This document shows, in pieces, positions 6,591 through 15,727 of a DNA stretch of 36,685 nt. The stretch is from NCBI GenBank assembly GCA_902778145.1, contig CACYWW010000016.1, positions 1-36,685 on the forward strand, written 5' to 3'. Position 1 is the first letter of the stretch. Each line of letters starts with the position of its first letter. This DNA is from an uncultured Ruminococcus sp. GTDB taxonomy: Bacteria; Bacillota; Clostridia; Oscillospirales; CAG-272. A model generated the notes under the pieces. The model did not search any database. It was not told the DNA's origin and saw only the letters and a list, made by a program, of their open reading frames with translations. The translations under genes and the position numbers were made by a program.

Positions 6591-8519
6591 TTATCTGAAT
6601 CCGACGGTCGCCGTCTTCTTCGGAGCCTCGGAAAACTCCGGTTCGGACGACGCCGCGCAGAAGTCCGCCTTCGTCAGTCTGATCCTGTCCGTACCGTCGA
6701 GCGTCGCCCGCAGGGATCCCTTTGACCACGTCCGCTCGTAAAGGTTCCTTACGTATCTGCCGTTTGAAAACTCCCTTGAGCCGATCAGATCATCCGGCAG
6801 CGCCATGAAATAATCGTATGAGGCTTTTTCAAGCTCCGGCTCATAGTCGAAATGCTTTTTCACCATCAGCATGAAGATCTCATACAGCTGCTTTCTCGTG
6901 TAGTTCGGAAAATGTATGACGTACGGCATACGGCTGCGCAGACCGGCGTTGCCCTGCATCAGCGTTTCCATATCGTCTGTATATCCCGCCATTATGACGA
7001 GCATATCGTCGCGGTGGTTCTCCATCTCCGATATGAGCGTCGTCAGCGCTTCCTTGCCGTAGTCGTTGTTCTGCGGCCCGCCCTCGTAAAGCGAATACGC
7101 CTCGTCGAGAAAAAGCACGGATCCGTACGCGTCACGGCAGATGGACGCGGTCCTCACCGCCGTCTGTCCGACGTATTCCGCGCACAGCGCTCTTGCCGAG
7201 TATTCGAGAAACGCGCCTTTTCTCAGTATCCCCGCTTCTCTGAATATCTTTCCGATGATCCGCGCGACGGTCGTTTTGCCGGTACCGGGCGCGCCGGTGA
7301 AACGCATATGGATACACGGTCTGTCAAGCTTTTCGTCCCTCATAGCGAGCCTGACCTGCGCGGTTATCTCGCGGATCCGTTCCGCTATCTGCTCCATGCC
7401 GATCAGATCGGCAAGCTCGGCAAAGCCGTCCTTTTCCGTTTTACCGTCGGACGTCCGTAAATCCGATGGCCGTATCACCGCGCTGTCGGCGCTGCCGCCT
7501 CCCTCGATGATACGCGCGTCAGACGACGCCTTTTCGAGTATGATCGAATGAGCTATTTTCGCGACAGTCTTGAAGCCGTAGAACCGCCCGTCCTTCTTTT
7601 CCGAGCGCACCCGCTCGAAGAAAGCGTCTGTCAGCGCGTGATCGAATTTGTACCCCATACGGTAGAATTCATCCCAGAGCTGTTCGAGCAGGACCGCATC
7701 GTGAAGCGGAGGCACGCGCACAGTACGGACGAGCATCACGTCGGACAGCACCGATATGACATCGTCAAGCGCCTTTTTTTCAAGGAACGGCACGCGGAAG
7801 ACAAATACGTAGTCGTTCTGCGACCGGTCGAGTCTGCGGGCGAATTTGCGCAGCTCGTCGTATTTCGCGCCCTCAAGGAAATACCCTATGTCTATGCCGA
7901 TCACGTTATTCGACGACACGGTCTCCGGGTCTCTCAGCGAGGCGATCAGATCGTCCGGGGAGGCGCAGCCGCCGCCCGTCTCCTTGGCCGCTATATACTC
8001 CGTGTAATTCTTTCTCGTTTCCGCTTCATCCTCATAAACGTGCATACGGTCAAGGAAGTTGCCGAAGGATGAAAGAAGAGTCGTAAACCCGCAGCCGGGA
8101 TCGCAGGCGAGGATATAGCTCCTCCTTCTCAGAGCTTCGAGCGCGCCGTTCTGCCTCAGGATCGGGATCGAGCCGTACAGATCAACTATGAGGCTCAGAT
8201 ACTCGTCCGCGCCGTAGTAGCCGGCGAATATGCTGCGCATAAGCTCCGAGCCGTCGTCTCCGTCGTCTCTTACCGTGAACACGGTCGGGCACGGATGATC
8301 GAAAACACGGTCCCACGCCTCCGAAAAAACTTCCCGGCAGCCGTCCTGTGACTCCGCCTCGATCCGAAAGAGACCGAACGTATAGCGGTTATATAAAAGC
8401 TCCGGCGAGCATTCGGTCGGAAGCTCATCCTTCAGCATGAGCACCGGGTCTTTCCCGTCCGCCAGCATATCTAGGCAAAGCTGATACGGGAAGCATACGC
8501 GCACAAAAAACCGAGCCAT
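6591..8519 (-). CDS. SpoVK/CbbX-type AAA+ ATPase with degenerate first AAA half
   Basis: The protein has 643 residues. The C-terminal half is a standard CbbX/SpoVK/EccA-like AAA+ module: Walker A GAPGTGKTT (K415), Walker B FLDEAYSLY (D472, E473), a YVGQT pore-like loop, and sensor and arginine-finger region GLRSRMPYVIHF. The N-terminal half contains CDPGCGFTT, a Walker-A-like loop whose lysine is replaced by F145. Strand-like VIGIDIGYF and helical segments follow, suggesting an inactive AAA-like domain. The start at 8519 has AGGAGG 7 nt upstream; a TTG two codons earlier is too close. It has its own strong promoter (8541-8569) and precedes the kinase gene. Such proteins remodel other proteins; the target here is unknown. 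Confidence 0.85.
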   Translation of the reverse strand: MARFFVRVCFPYQLCLDMLADGKDPVLMLKDELPTECSPELLYNRYTFGLFRIEAESQDGCREVFSEAWDRVFDHPCPTVFTVRDDGDDGSELMRSIFAGYYGADEYLSLIVDLYGSIPILRQNGALEALRRRSYILACDPGCGFTTLLSSFGNFLDRMHVYEDEAETRKNYTEYIAAKETGGGCASPDDLIASLRDPETVSSNNVIGIDIGYFLEGAKYDELRKFARRLDRSQNDYVFVFRVPFLEKKALDDVISVLSDVMLVRTVRVPPLHDAVLLEQLWDEFYRMGYKFDHALTDAFFERVRSEKKDGRFYGFKTVAKIAHSIILEKASSDARIIEGGGSADSAVIRPSDLRTSDGKTEKDGFAELADLIGMEQIAERIREITAQVRLAMRDEKLDRPCIHMRFTGAPGTGKTTVARIIGKIFREAGILRKGAFLEYSARALCAEYVGQTAVRTASICRDAYGSVLFLDEAYSLYEGGPQNNDYGKEALTTLISEMENHRDDMLVIMAGYTDDMETLMQGNAGLRSRMPYVIHFPNYTRKQLYEIFMLMVKKHFDYEPELEKASYDYFMALPDDLIGSREFSNGRYVRNLYERTWSKGSLRATLDGTDRIRLTKADFCAASSEPEFSEAPKKTATVGFR

Positions 8520-8540
8520 ATCCAAACCTCCTTTTTTTCA

Positions 8541-8569
8541 ATTATATAATAAACACGCCGTTTTGTCAA
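8541..8569 (-). promoter_or_regulatory. Promoter of AAA+ / TGS-kinase operon
   Basis: TTGACA (8564-8569) and TATAAT (8541-8546) lie 17 nt apart on the minus strand, about 22 nt before the start at 8519. This is a full sigma-A consensus. Confidence 0.85.
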
Positions 8570-8589
8570 CTATAATTTTTGTATACGAA

Positions 8590-8613
8590 AAAGACCGGTA
8601 CGTGCCGGTCTTT
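8590..8613 (-). terminator. Terminator after the GH2 gene
   Basis: AAAGACCGG (8590-8598) and CCGGTCTTT (8605-8613) form a 9-bp stem with loop TACGTG. On the minus strand the stem runs into TTTTTC. It lies just after the stop at 8631. Confidence 0.8.
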
Positions 8614-8630
8614 CTCATAGTTATATCGGA

Positions 8631-11600
8631 TCATTTTTTCCGTCTGCGTATGATCACCGCGATCGCCGCTCCGACGGCGGCAGCCGCGGCACAGGCGATG
8701 ACGATCGGGACGGCGGGCGAGGTTTTCTTTCCGTCATCCGTTTTCTCCGTGACGGCGGGATCCGTCAGGGCTTCCGTCTGCTCTTCGGTCTCCGTATCCG
8801 TGATTTCCGGCGTCCGTGGATCGTTTACGATGACGAGGATCGCTGAGACGTATCTGCCGTCGGAGGAACGGATCCTCAGCACCGTCTCACCCGGCTTTAC
8901 CGCCGATATCATGTCATTATCGTATACGGCGGAGTCTCCCGCTGCCTCGACGGTGATCTGTACGCCGTCCGCCGTGATGATGCTTTCCGCGGTCTCTCCG
9001 ACGTTCATAACGAGCGTGTGCGCGGCGACGGAGATGCCTCCGTCCGACACAGGCTCCGCCGGCTCTTTTATCTCCTTCGCGTAAAGCGCTCCGATCTCCT
9101 CCTGATCCGGGACGTGATCGAAGAACGTGAATCCGGTGATCGAGCCGGGGAAGGCGAAGCCGCCCTCGACGAGCTCTCCGAACCGCGCCGTCGCCTCACC
9201 GTCTTCAACGTTCCAGTCGATCGGGACCGAGCTTACGGCGGCGCCGTCTATATACGTTTCAAGCTTGCCGTCGCTGTGTATGACGGTGAGCATATGCCAC
9301 GATCCGACGTATTTATTGAGATCCGACTTGAGCGACAGGGCGTTGCCGTTGTTCGCCTTCGGTGCGTAGAACGACAGGGCGCCGCGCTCCGTATAGATCT
9401 CAAAATGCTTGCCTGAGCTTTTATCGGCCTTCGCGAAAAGTATCACGAAATCGTCCTTTGCCGTACTCTGTCTGAACCAGAGGTTCACGGCAGTGCCGTC
9501 ATTGAAGTTATCCGTTGTCTTTATCTTTTCGCCGTTATCGTCGCCCCCGGGCTCAGGGCCCGCGACGGACGCCGTCTTGCCCGTTTCAAGCTCGACGGGC
9601 AGAAGCGCGCGCTCGTAAACGCAGACACGGTCGATCGTACCGCCGAACGGAAGGCTTCCGTCGTTCAGCACGCCGAACGAAAGCGTATCGGTCTTCTCGG
9701 CTATCCTGCCGCGCAGCGCGACGGACGCGACGAGCTCCGCGGAATCATATACGTTCAGCTTTTCGCCGGCCCTCACGAACGCCAGTGTGCGCGGTTCGCC
9801 GCTTTTGTTTATATTGTATCCGAGGTCGATGTCTCCGATATCCGGCGCGTATATATAAAGCTCGCCGGATCTTGTGTAGAATTCAAAATGTCCCGAGGTC
9901 TTCGGCCCCTTTGCGATAAGCACGTTGAAGCCTTCCGTAGCTATGCCGCTTATATCCATCACGACGGAGCTGTTTTCCGGGAAGCTGAAGCTCACGTTCC
10001 CGACCTGCGCCCCGTATCCGGACGATGCCGAAAGCGCCTTTCCGCCGGATATGCTGTCAACGTACGTCGCGTCCCCGTTGACTCCGGTTACCGCGGCGCT
10101 GTATTTGCCGCCCGTGTATACGAGCCCGTTGCCGTCAGGCTCGAAATCCGTCATCAGATACAGTCCTCTTACGACGGGGACCTCCGTATAGTCGACCCGG
10201 TTGGCGCTCTTCTTCGTATCGGTGACACCGATAACGCCGAGAGTGTACGCCTTTTCGGAGTCAAGCTCCGGGACAGTCAGCAAAACGGTCTTTCCGTCGG
10301 ATGAGGATTCCGCCGAAGTTATCTTTGCGTCGTTGTTGAGTATATAGTGCGCTGTATCCTCCGCGCTCTCTTTTTCCATGGCGGTGCTGAACGTGACTCT
10401 GATCCTGCCGTCATCCGTCAGATCCGCTCCGCGCACGGCAGGCGCGGACAGGTCGGGCAGTGTCGTGAACGACGCGGATCCGGACGCGTCAGACACGTTC
10501 GAATTGTTGTCGGACGCGGTGACCGTGACCGTGTAACCGGTAAGCTCTTCAAGTCCGCCGATCTTTACGGAGGTCTTGTTTTTATGCACCTTTACCGTGC
10601 TCTCCGCTCCTGACGCGTCCTTCAGCGTCACAAGGTAGCCGAAGAGCCCGACGTCGTCCGTTGACGCGCCCCAGCCGATGACCGCAGAGCCGAACGTGAC
10701 GTCGGAAACGGTGACGTCGGACGGCGCCGTCGGCGCGGTCCTGTCCGCGGGAGATGACGGGTTGAAGCAGTCGACTCCTTCAAACAGCGACGCGTCGTTT
10801 ACCGTGATCTGCTCGCTCTGACCGGGCGTCAGTATGAAATAGTTGTCGGAGCAGACGAATTTATCCTCTTCCCTGCTCTTCAGCGTCACGCCTATCGCCG
10901 GAACGTCGCCCGTGTTTTTCACGGTGACAGTATTTCCGTCCGCGGAATATTCGAGCGTGGTGCGCGGCAGATAGAACAGACAGCCCTGATCGGATTCATA
11001 GTTGAAATACATATAAGTCCGGTTGTAAAACGCGCCGTCGATGAGAAGGTCCGCGGTTATGATCAGAGGCGTGTGGTCGGTCTGCTCCGCCGTAAGCTCA
11101 AACGAGCCGACGGAATTGACGGACGATCCGGTCTTGCCGTCGAACGTCTCGCTTTTGACGATCCTGAGCTCTTCGTCGTACGCCGTCACCGTGACGGACG
11201 TCTTCTTTCCCGCAAGCGATACAGTATCATCGAGGATGAAGACCGGCAGCGAAAGCGGTGAGGCGCCGGTCAATCGGTCGACCGTGTTATATCTGTCCGC
11301 TTTGAACGCCGCCATGACCGGGCGGTACGCGTCCTGCATCAGATAATACGCCGCCTTCGGCGCGCCGTACCAGTCGACGATGGACCACGAGGCACCCGGA
11401 TAGTTGTCGTTGAGCTTGTATATAACGTTTACGGAGCTCTGCGGCGCCTTTATACGCGCGTTGATGGCAAGCGGATAATCGGACTGCGCCTGTGAGAGCT
11501 GCGATCCGAGGATCATCTCGTCAAGATCCGAAACATCCGTGAAGTATGCGGCGTAATGGAGATGAGTATCTATATCGTAACCGTAAGGCGTGGGGTTCCA

Positions 11601-13376
11601 GCCGTAAAAGCCGTTGAACGTCGCCGTGTGGTACGCAATGGAATTCTTCGCGCCGATCGGCCATTCGGCAAGCTCATTTTCAGAGGCGAATTTTTCGATC
11701 GACGAACGGTCCATCATCGCTCCGAGACCGTACTCGCTCATGTTGAGGTTTTCGAGGCTCGTGTATGTTTTTATGTAATGCTCGGGTGAGGCTCCGGACC
11801 ACCAGATATGGTCATGGACTATGTTCATGCCGCCCGTGCCGCCGTCCTGACGCCAGAAATCGCGCGTGCCGTCGGTCTCATATGTGAGCTTACCCATATT
11901 GTTGAGCACCTTGTCGGTATACGGCGCGTTCCCTTCGTTGCCGCCGCCCCATACGACGAGCGACGGTCTGTTGCGCAGGCGCTTCGCGCCGAGAACGACC
12001 GTTTCGTAAAGAACGTCGGCGGGCTGAGTGTTCGTGCTGTCCCAGCAGCAGGGCCATTCCTGATAGACGCAGATGCCGTATTCGTCGCAAAGATCGTAGA
12101 ACTCATCTGTCTCCACGAGTCCGCCGCCCCACGCGCGGAAGTAGTTGATCCCGGCGTCGTGCGCGCGGGAAAGGATCCTGTCGTAATCCTCGCGCGAGAA
12201 ACGCATCATCGAGTCGATCGTACACCAGCCTGCGCCCTTCATGAAGACTTTGACGCCGTTTATGACGAACTGACGGTTATAGGCGCCGGCGTTCTCTCCC
12301 TGCGGGAGCGGTGCGTAATCGAGCTGTCTTATGCCGAATTCAGACGACGAATACGAACTGCCGCCCTCTCCCTCGAAAAGCACCTCAAGCTCGTACAGAT
12401 CCTGCGCGCCGTAGCCGTTCGGCCACCAGAGATGCGCGTCCGGAACGTCCGCGCGGTATCTCAGGATCTCACCGTCCGATACGTTGATCTCGTCCGTGAA
12501 ATACGCGGAGGTCCCGTTGAAATTCTTCGGGCTGACCTTCACCGTGAGCCTTCCCTTTGCCCTGCCGCCGCTCGTGTTGAAAGAAACGGCAAGATCGACG
12601 GTACCGTTCCTGCAGTCAGTCGTCGTGATGAACGGGTGATCGAGCTCCGCGTCAGCTACGTCCGATATGCTTACGGACTGCCAGATCCCGAGCGGGAAAA
12701 GCTTTGCGTAGTGCCATCCGTAGCTGCAGTTGAAAACGACGGTCCTCGTATAATCCTTCGCGGGCTTCAGATGGACCATAAGTGTGTTCTCACCCTGTCT
12801 GATACTGTCGGTAACGTCGATGTACGGTCCGCCGAACATGCCCTCGTGCGAGCCGATCTTCACTCCGTTCAGATAAAAGTCGGCGACGTTGCAGACGCCT
12901 TCAAAGCTGAGAAGCACGTTTTTTCCCGAGCCCGAATATTCAAAGGAGCGCAGAAGATACCAGTTCTTCTCCCCGTATTTATTGGCGGTCTTCATGTTCT
13001 CGCCCTTGTACGGGTCGTCTATGACGCCGGCTTTGAAAAGCGCCGTATGTATGCTGCCGGGAACGTCCGCGTCGATCGCGCCGTCCCAGCCCTCGCCCTT
13101 CGCAAGAGCGGCCGCGGTACCCTTGTCAGTCATCCTCCAGACGCCGTCAAGGGAAAGCGTATAGGCGCCGTCCCCGATATCAGGCACGTCCGCCGTTGCG
13201 AATGTGACGTTTTTCGGCTCGCCGCTCATCGGCGACGCGCCGTTTTTGTAATACTGTCTCTGCTCCGCCCCCGCGAGATCGAGCGCGTTTGCGCGGCCGG
13301 AAAGCGACAAAAGAGACGGTATGATCATAAACGCGCAGACAAGGAGCGCTGTTATCGCACGTGATCTGTTTTTCAT
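8631..13376 (-). CDS. Secreted multidomain GH2 beta-mannosidase-like glycosidase, membrane anchored
   Basis: The 1581-residue exported enzyme begins with a signal peptide (1-31). The GH2 part (about 60-800) has a sugar-binding jelly roll, an Ig-like domain and a TIM barrel. The acid/base Glu is in WGGGNEGN (E481) and the probable nucleophile in MSEYGLG (E548), as in family 2 beta-mannosidases. Then come an FN3 domain (about 880-970), an Ig-like SbsA/Big-type domain (about 972-1075), two LamG/concanavalin-like domains (about 1080-1262 and 1285-1435), a Big2-like domain (about 1445-1522), a Glu/Thr-rich linker and a C-terminal membrane helix ending IIRRRKK. The start overlaps the upstream LamG gene by 4 nt (ATGA), so translation is coupled. 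It probably trims mannose-containing glycans at the cell surface; the exact substrate is not readable. Confidence 0.9.
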   Translation of the reverse strand: MKNRSRAITALLVCAFMIIPSLLSLSGRANALDLAGAEQRQYYKNGASPMSGEPKNVTFATADVPDIGDGAYTLSLDGVWRMTDKGTAAALAKGEGWDGAIDADVPGSIHTALFKAGVIDDPYKGENMKTANKYGEKNWYLLRSFEYSGSGKNVLLSFEGVCNVADFYLNGVKIGSHEGMFGGPYIDVTDSIRQGENTLMVHLKPAKDYTRTVVFNCSYGWHYAKLFPLGIWQSVSISDVADAELDHPFITTTDCRNGTVDLAVSFNTSGGRAKGRLTVKVSPKNFNGTSAYFTDEINVSDGEILRYRADVPDAHLWWPNGYGAQDLYELEVLFEGEGGSSYSSSEFGIRQLDYAPLPQGENAGAYNRQFVINGVKVFMKGAGWCTIDSMMRFSREDYDRILSRAHDAGINYFRAWGGGLVETDEFYDLCDEYGICVYQEWPCCWDSTNTQPADVLYETVVLGAKRLRNRPSLVVWGGGNEGNAPYTDKVLNNMGKLTYETDGTRDFWRQDGGTGGMNIVHDHIWWSGASPEHYIKTYTSLENLNMSEYGLGAMMDRSSIEKFASENELAEWPIGAKNSIAYHTATFNGFYGWNPTPYGYDIDTHLHYAAYFTDVSDLDEMILGSQLSQAQSDYPLAINARIKAPQSSVNVIYKLNDNYPGASWSIVDWYGAPKAAYYLMQDAYRPVMAAFKADRYNTVDRLTGASPLSLPVFILDDTVSLAGKKTSVTVTAYDEELRIVKSETFDGKTGSSVNSVGSFELTAEQTDHTPLIITADLLIDGAFYNRTYMYFNYESDQGCLFYLPRTTLEYSADGNTVTVKNTGDVPAIGVTLKSREEDKFVCSDNYFILTPGQSEQITVNDASLFEGVDCFNPSSPADRTAPTAPSDVTVSDVTFGSAVIGWGASTDDVGLFGYLVTLKDASGAESTVKVHKNKTSVKIGGLEELTGYTVTVTASDNNSNVSDASGSASFTTLPDLSAPAVRGADLTDDGRIRVTFSTAMEKESAEDTAHYILNNDAKITSAESSSDGKTVLLTVPELDSEKAYTLGVIGVTDTKKSANRVDYTEVPVVRGLYLMTDFEPDGNGLVYTGGKYSAAVTGVNGDATYVDSISGGKALSASSGYGAQVGNVSFSFPENSSVVMDISGIATEGFNVLIAKGPKTSGHFEFYTRSGELYIYAPDIGDIDLGYNINKSGEPRTLAFVRAGEKLNVYDSAELVASVALRGRIAEKTDTLSFGVLNDGSLPFGGTIDRVCVYERALLPVELETGKTASVAGPEPGGDDNGEKIKTTDNFNDGTAVNLWFRQSTAKDDFVILFAKADKSSGKHFEIYTERGALSFYAPKANNGNALSLKSDLNKYVGSWHMLTVIHSDGKLETYIDGAAVSSVPIDWNVEDGEATARFGELVEGGFAFPGSITGFTFFDHVPDQEEIGALYAKEIKEPAEPVSDGGISVAAHTLVMNVGETAESIITADGVQITVEAAGDSAVYDNDMISAVKPGETVLRIRSSDGRYVSAILVIVNDPRTPEITDTETEEQTEALTDPAVTEKTDDGKKTSPAVPIVIACAAAAAVGAAIAVIIRRRKK

Positions 13377-14719
13377 TTTTTCACCGGTCTTTTACCCAAA
13401 ACGAACGCGGCGCCGGCTGCCGATATGGCCGTAAGAAGCATAAGCGAAGCCGCGGGAATGTCTGAAGTATCGGGGTTTGCAGCGTGTCCGGGCTCTGTCG
13501 GTTCCGTATTATCACCCGTATCGGCAGGAGTTGAAAGCGCTGAAAGCTCCGTCGCCTTTTCGGTCCCGATGTCATAGTTGTATATCTTTATATCGCCGAG
13601 CTTGCCGTCGAACGGGAATCCGCCTTCAACGAGCGTGCCTATTCCGAAATTCAGCGTCTGAGGAGTTATTGCTCCGCCCACCTCGGCCGACGCAGCAGCC
13701 GAACCGTCAACAAAGAAGCTCATTCTGCTTCCGTCATAAGTCACGGCAAATCTGTGATCCTTGCCGTCCGTGACTGCGACGCCGCTCTTGACCGCGTTGT
13801 TGTTCGCTATCTCCGGTGCATAGAATGCGAGCTCGCCGTTGTCGATATAAACTTCAAAATGCGCCGGTGCTTTTACACCCTTTGCGATAATTACCGAAAA
13901 CGGCTCTGCGGATGACGTATTGAAAAATCCGGATATCGTGAATTTATCGGTTATATTCGGCGTAAAATCAGCAATGATTCGCGAGCCGTCACCGGCATTG
14001 ATCTCATAGATCGTTTTATCCTCAAAGAGCAGTTTCGGTTCTTCCTCGACTACCGGCTTAACGGTCTGAGTGCCGACGGTGTTCAGTTGTTTGACGTCAT
14101 CAGCCGAAAGAACTTTATCGAATATACGTAAATCGCCGATGAAGCCCGGGAAATTCAATCCCCCCTCGTTCAGTGCGCCGACCGTCAGAGTACGGGTATT
14201 CCCGGCGCCCGGCATACCGGATACGTTGTATTCGTTCGTTTTTTCTCCGTTTTCGTAATACAAAAACGTCTGTCCGTCGTAGCTGAAGGCGACGTGGTGC
14301 GTTTTATGATCCGCCAGATTGACAGATGAAGCGACGGGGTTGCCGCCGTTTACACCGGGCGCGTATACGTTGACGACACCGTTATCAAGATAAAGCTCAA
14401 TATGTCCGCCGCTCGATTTTTCGTTATATGCGAAAAGGATGGCAAAACCCGAAGTATATTCCTCTGCCGCACGCGCCGTGACAGAAACTGAAAACGGCTT
14501 AGTGAAGTCGACGCCGCAGTCAGAGTCGGAAAGATACGCGCCGTTCGAGAACGAATACCCTTTGACGCCGTTCTCCTCAGCCGCGGTCACGCCGTCTCCG
14601 ACCGTCTGAAAAGCGTCCTTTCTGTCGGCCATGCCGTATACGGCGGAGACCGCAGAGCAGCTCAAAGCAAGGATAAGTGCAGCGATAACGATTATCACCG
14701 CGATCTTCATCTTTTTCAT
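13373..14719 (-). CDS. Secreted surface protein with two LamG-like domains and sorting-like tail
   Basis: This 448-residue protein has a signal peptide (about 1-26), two concanavalin/LamG-like domains (about 55-215 and 235-395), a Thr/Glu/Pro linker, and the tail NPDTSD (415-420) plus a hydrophobic stretch and KRPVKK. The tail resembles an LPXTG-type cell-wall sorting signal of the NPxTS class. GGAGG lies 7 nt before the ATG. Both LamG domains share the pattern ALNEGGLNFPG / TLVEGGFPFDG followed by GDL/IxI with the domains of the next gene, so the modules are paralogous. With the 4-nt overlap into the GH2 gene, it is probably a carbohydrate-binding partner on the cell surface. No catalytic domain is seen. 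Confidence 0.85.
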   Translation of the reverse strand: MKKMKIAVIIVIAALILALSCSAVSAVYGMADRKDAFQTVGDGVTAAEENGVKGYSFSNGAYLSDSDCGVDFTKPFSVSVTARAAEEYTSGFAILFAYNEKSSGGHIELYLDNGVVNVYAPGVNGGNPVASSVNLADHKTHHVAFSYDGQTFLYYENGEKTNEYNVSGMPGAGNTRTLTVGALNEGGLNFPGFIGDLRIFDKVLSADDVKQLNTVGTQTVKPVVEEEPKLLFEDKTIYEINAGDGSRIIADFTPNITDKFTISGFFNTSSAEPFSVIIAKGVKAPAHFEVYIDNGELAFYAPEIANNNAVKSGVAVTDGKDHRFAVTYDGSRMSFFVDGSAAASAEVGGAITPQTLNFGIGTLVEGGFPFDGKLGDIKIYNYDIGTEKATELSALSTPADTGDNTEPTEPGHAANPDTSDIPAASLMLLTAISAAGAAFVLGKRPVKK

Positions 14720-14796
14720 ACTGTTTCCTCCATGTTTTTGATCGGATCTTATGACCCTGTTTACATTTTAACAGTGCGCTCTTTAAAAATCAATAC

Positions 14797-14802
14797 ATTA
14801 TA
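14797..14802 (-). promoter_or_regulatory. -10 element of the LamG/GH2 operon
   Basis: TATAAT on the minus strand sits about 80 nt before the LamG start. No TTGACA-like hexamer exists at 16-18 nt spacing, which fits a promoter needing an activator, plausibly the divergent AraC protein. An imperfect inverted repeat, ATTTTAA (14765) with TTAAAAAT (14783-14790), lies in the early leader. Confidence 0.5.
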
Positions 14803-14867
14803 GTTCCACATATTTGTACTATCGTCCAAAGGCAAAAAAAGCTTTTGCTCCGATTTGCGTGATATTA

Positions 14868-14896
14868 TTGACATTTGCCGCGATACGGTGTATAAT
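14868..14896 (+). promoter_or_regulatory. araC-type gene promoter
   Basis: TTGACA (14868-14873) and TATAAT (14891-14896) lie 17 nt apart. Transcription would begin near 14903, just before GGAGG at 14910, which supports the start at 14924. Confidence 0.85.
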
Positions 14897-14923
14897 TCAT
14901 ACAGGATGCGGAGGTATGCGTTT

Positions 14924-15727
14924 ATGGATATTCGTTCCGTTTGTATTTGCGACAACATAGTCGGCGGCTTCAGAGGCAGCGTTGTGAGCGAGGATTGCGA
15001 GATCAAATCTCTGCCTATGCTCTCCGTAGTCCAAAGTACGCGCGGAAGCTATCGCATAGCGCTGGGTGACGGTGAGCCGGAGGTGACCGGCGACATGGGC
15101 GTATTCATCGCTCCGCGCCGCGTGACGCAGAGGATATGGCACATGCCCGCGGAAAACGGCACGATGGACGCGCAATGGGTGTTCATCGATGTTGAGATCA
15201 ACCGTATGTACAAGCTCGAGGATCTGTACGATTTTCCGCTGATCCTCCCCGCACGGTACAACGACCGGATCTGTGCACTGATCAAAGGCGCGTCGGAAAA
15301 CAGGGAGATTCTCAAAAGACTTCCGTATCTGCACGGCATCGTCGAGATACTTTTCGAGGTCGCGGTGCCCGCTCCGTTCAAGAGCGACGAGATGATGCGG
15401 CTCCGTACCTACATGGAGAACCATTACGCGGAGCAGATAGATTCCTCCGATCTTTCGCGCGTGCTCGGCTGCTCGCGCTCGGCGATGTTCCGCCGCTTCC
15501 GCGAGCTCTTCGACACGACGCCCTGCAGGTATATAAACGAGATAAGGATACGGCACGCTCAGATGCTTCTTTCCGGCACGGACACGCCGATCGGCGAGAT
15601 CGCGGCAGCGGTAGGTATCCCGGACGCGTTTTATTTCTCACGCGTTTTCAAACAGATGACGGGCATCACGGCTATCGAATACAGAAAAAAAGGACCGGCG
15701 GGCTACGCCGGAAAGAGGCAGGTATGA
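14924..15727 (+). CDS. AraC-family transcriptional regulator
   Basis: This 267-residue protein has a cupin-like ligand-binding N-terminal part (about 1-150) and a C-terminal double helix-turn-helix (about 165-262). The HTH part includes DLSRVLGCSRSAMFRRF and IGEIAAAVGIPDAFYFSRVF, then the usual FKQMTGITAIEYR. The start at 14924 is chosen because GGAGG lies 9 nt upstream; earlier ATGs sit on or upstream of the transcription start. It is divergent from the LamG/GH2 operon, whose promoter lacks a -35 box, so a role as sugar-responsive activator of that operon is likely. It overlaps the PHP gene by 4 nt. Confidence 0.92.
   Translation: MDIRSVCICDNIVGGFRGSVVSEDCEIKSLPMLSVVQSTRGSYRIALGDGEPEVTGDMGVFIAPRRVTQRIWHMPAENGTMDAQWVFIDVEINRMYKLEDLYDFPLILPARYNDRICALIKGASENREILKRLPYLHGIVEILFEVAVPAPFKSDEMMRLRTYMENHYAEQIDSSDLSRVLGCSRSAMFRRFRELFDTTPCRYINEIRIRHAQMLLSGTDTPIGEIAAAVGIPDAFYFSRVFKQMTGITAIEYRKKGPAGYAGKRQV

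Noticed and set aside
11808-13364. A 518-codon open frame antisense to the GH2 gene
   Set aside because: Arg/Val/Ala-rich translation with no motif and no ribosome site. It mirrors the conserved GH2 catalytic region on the other strand.
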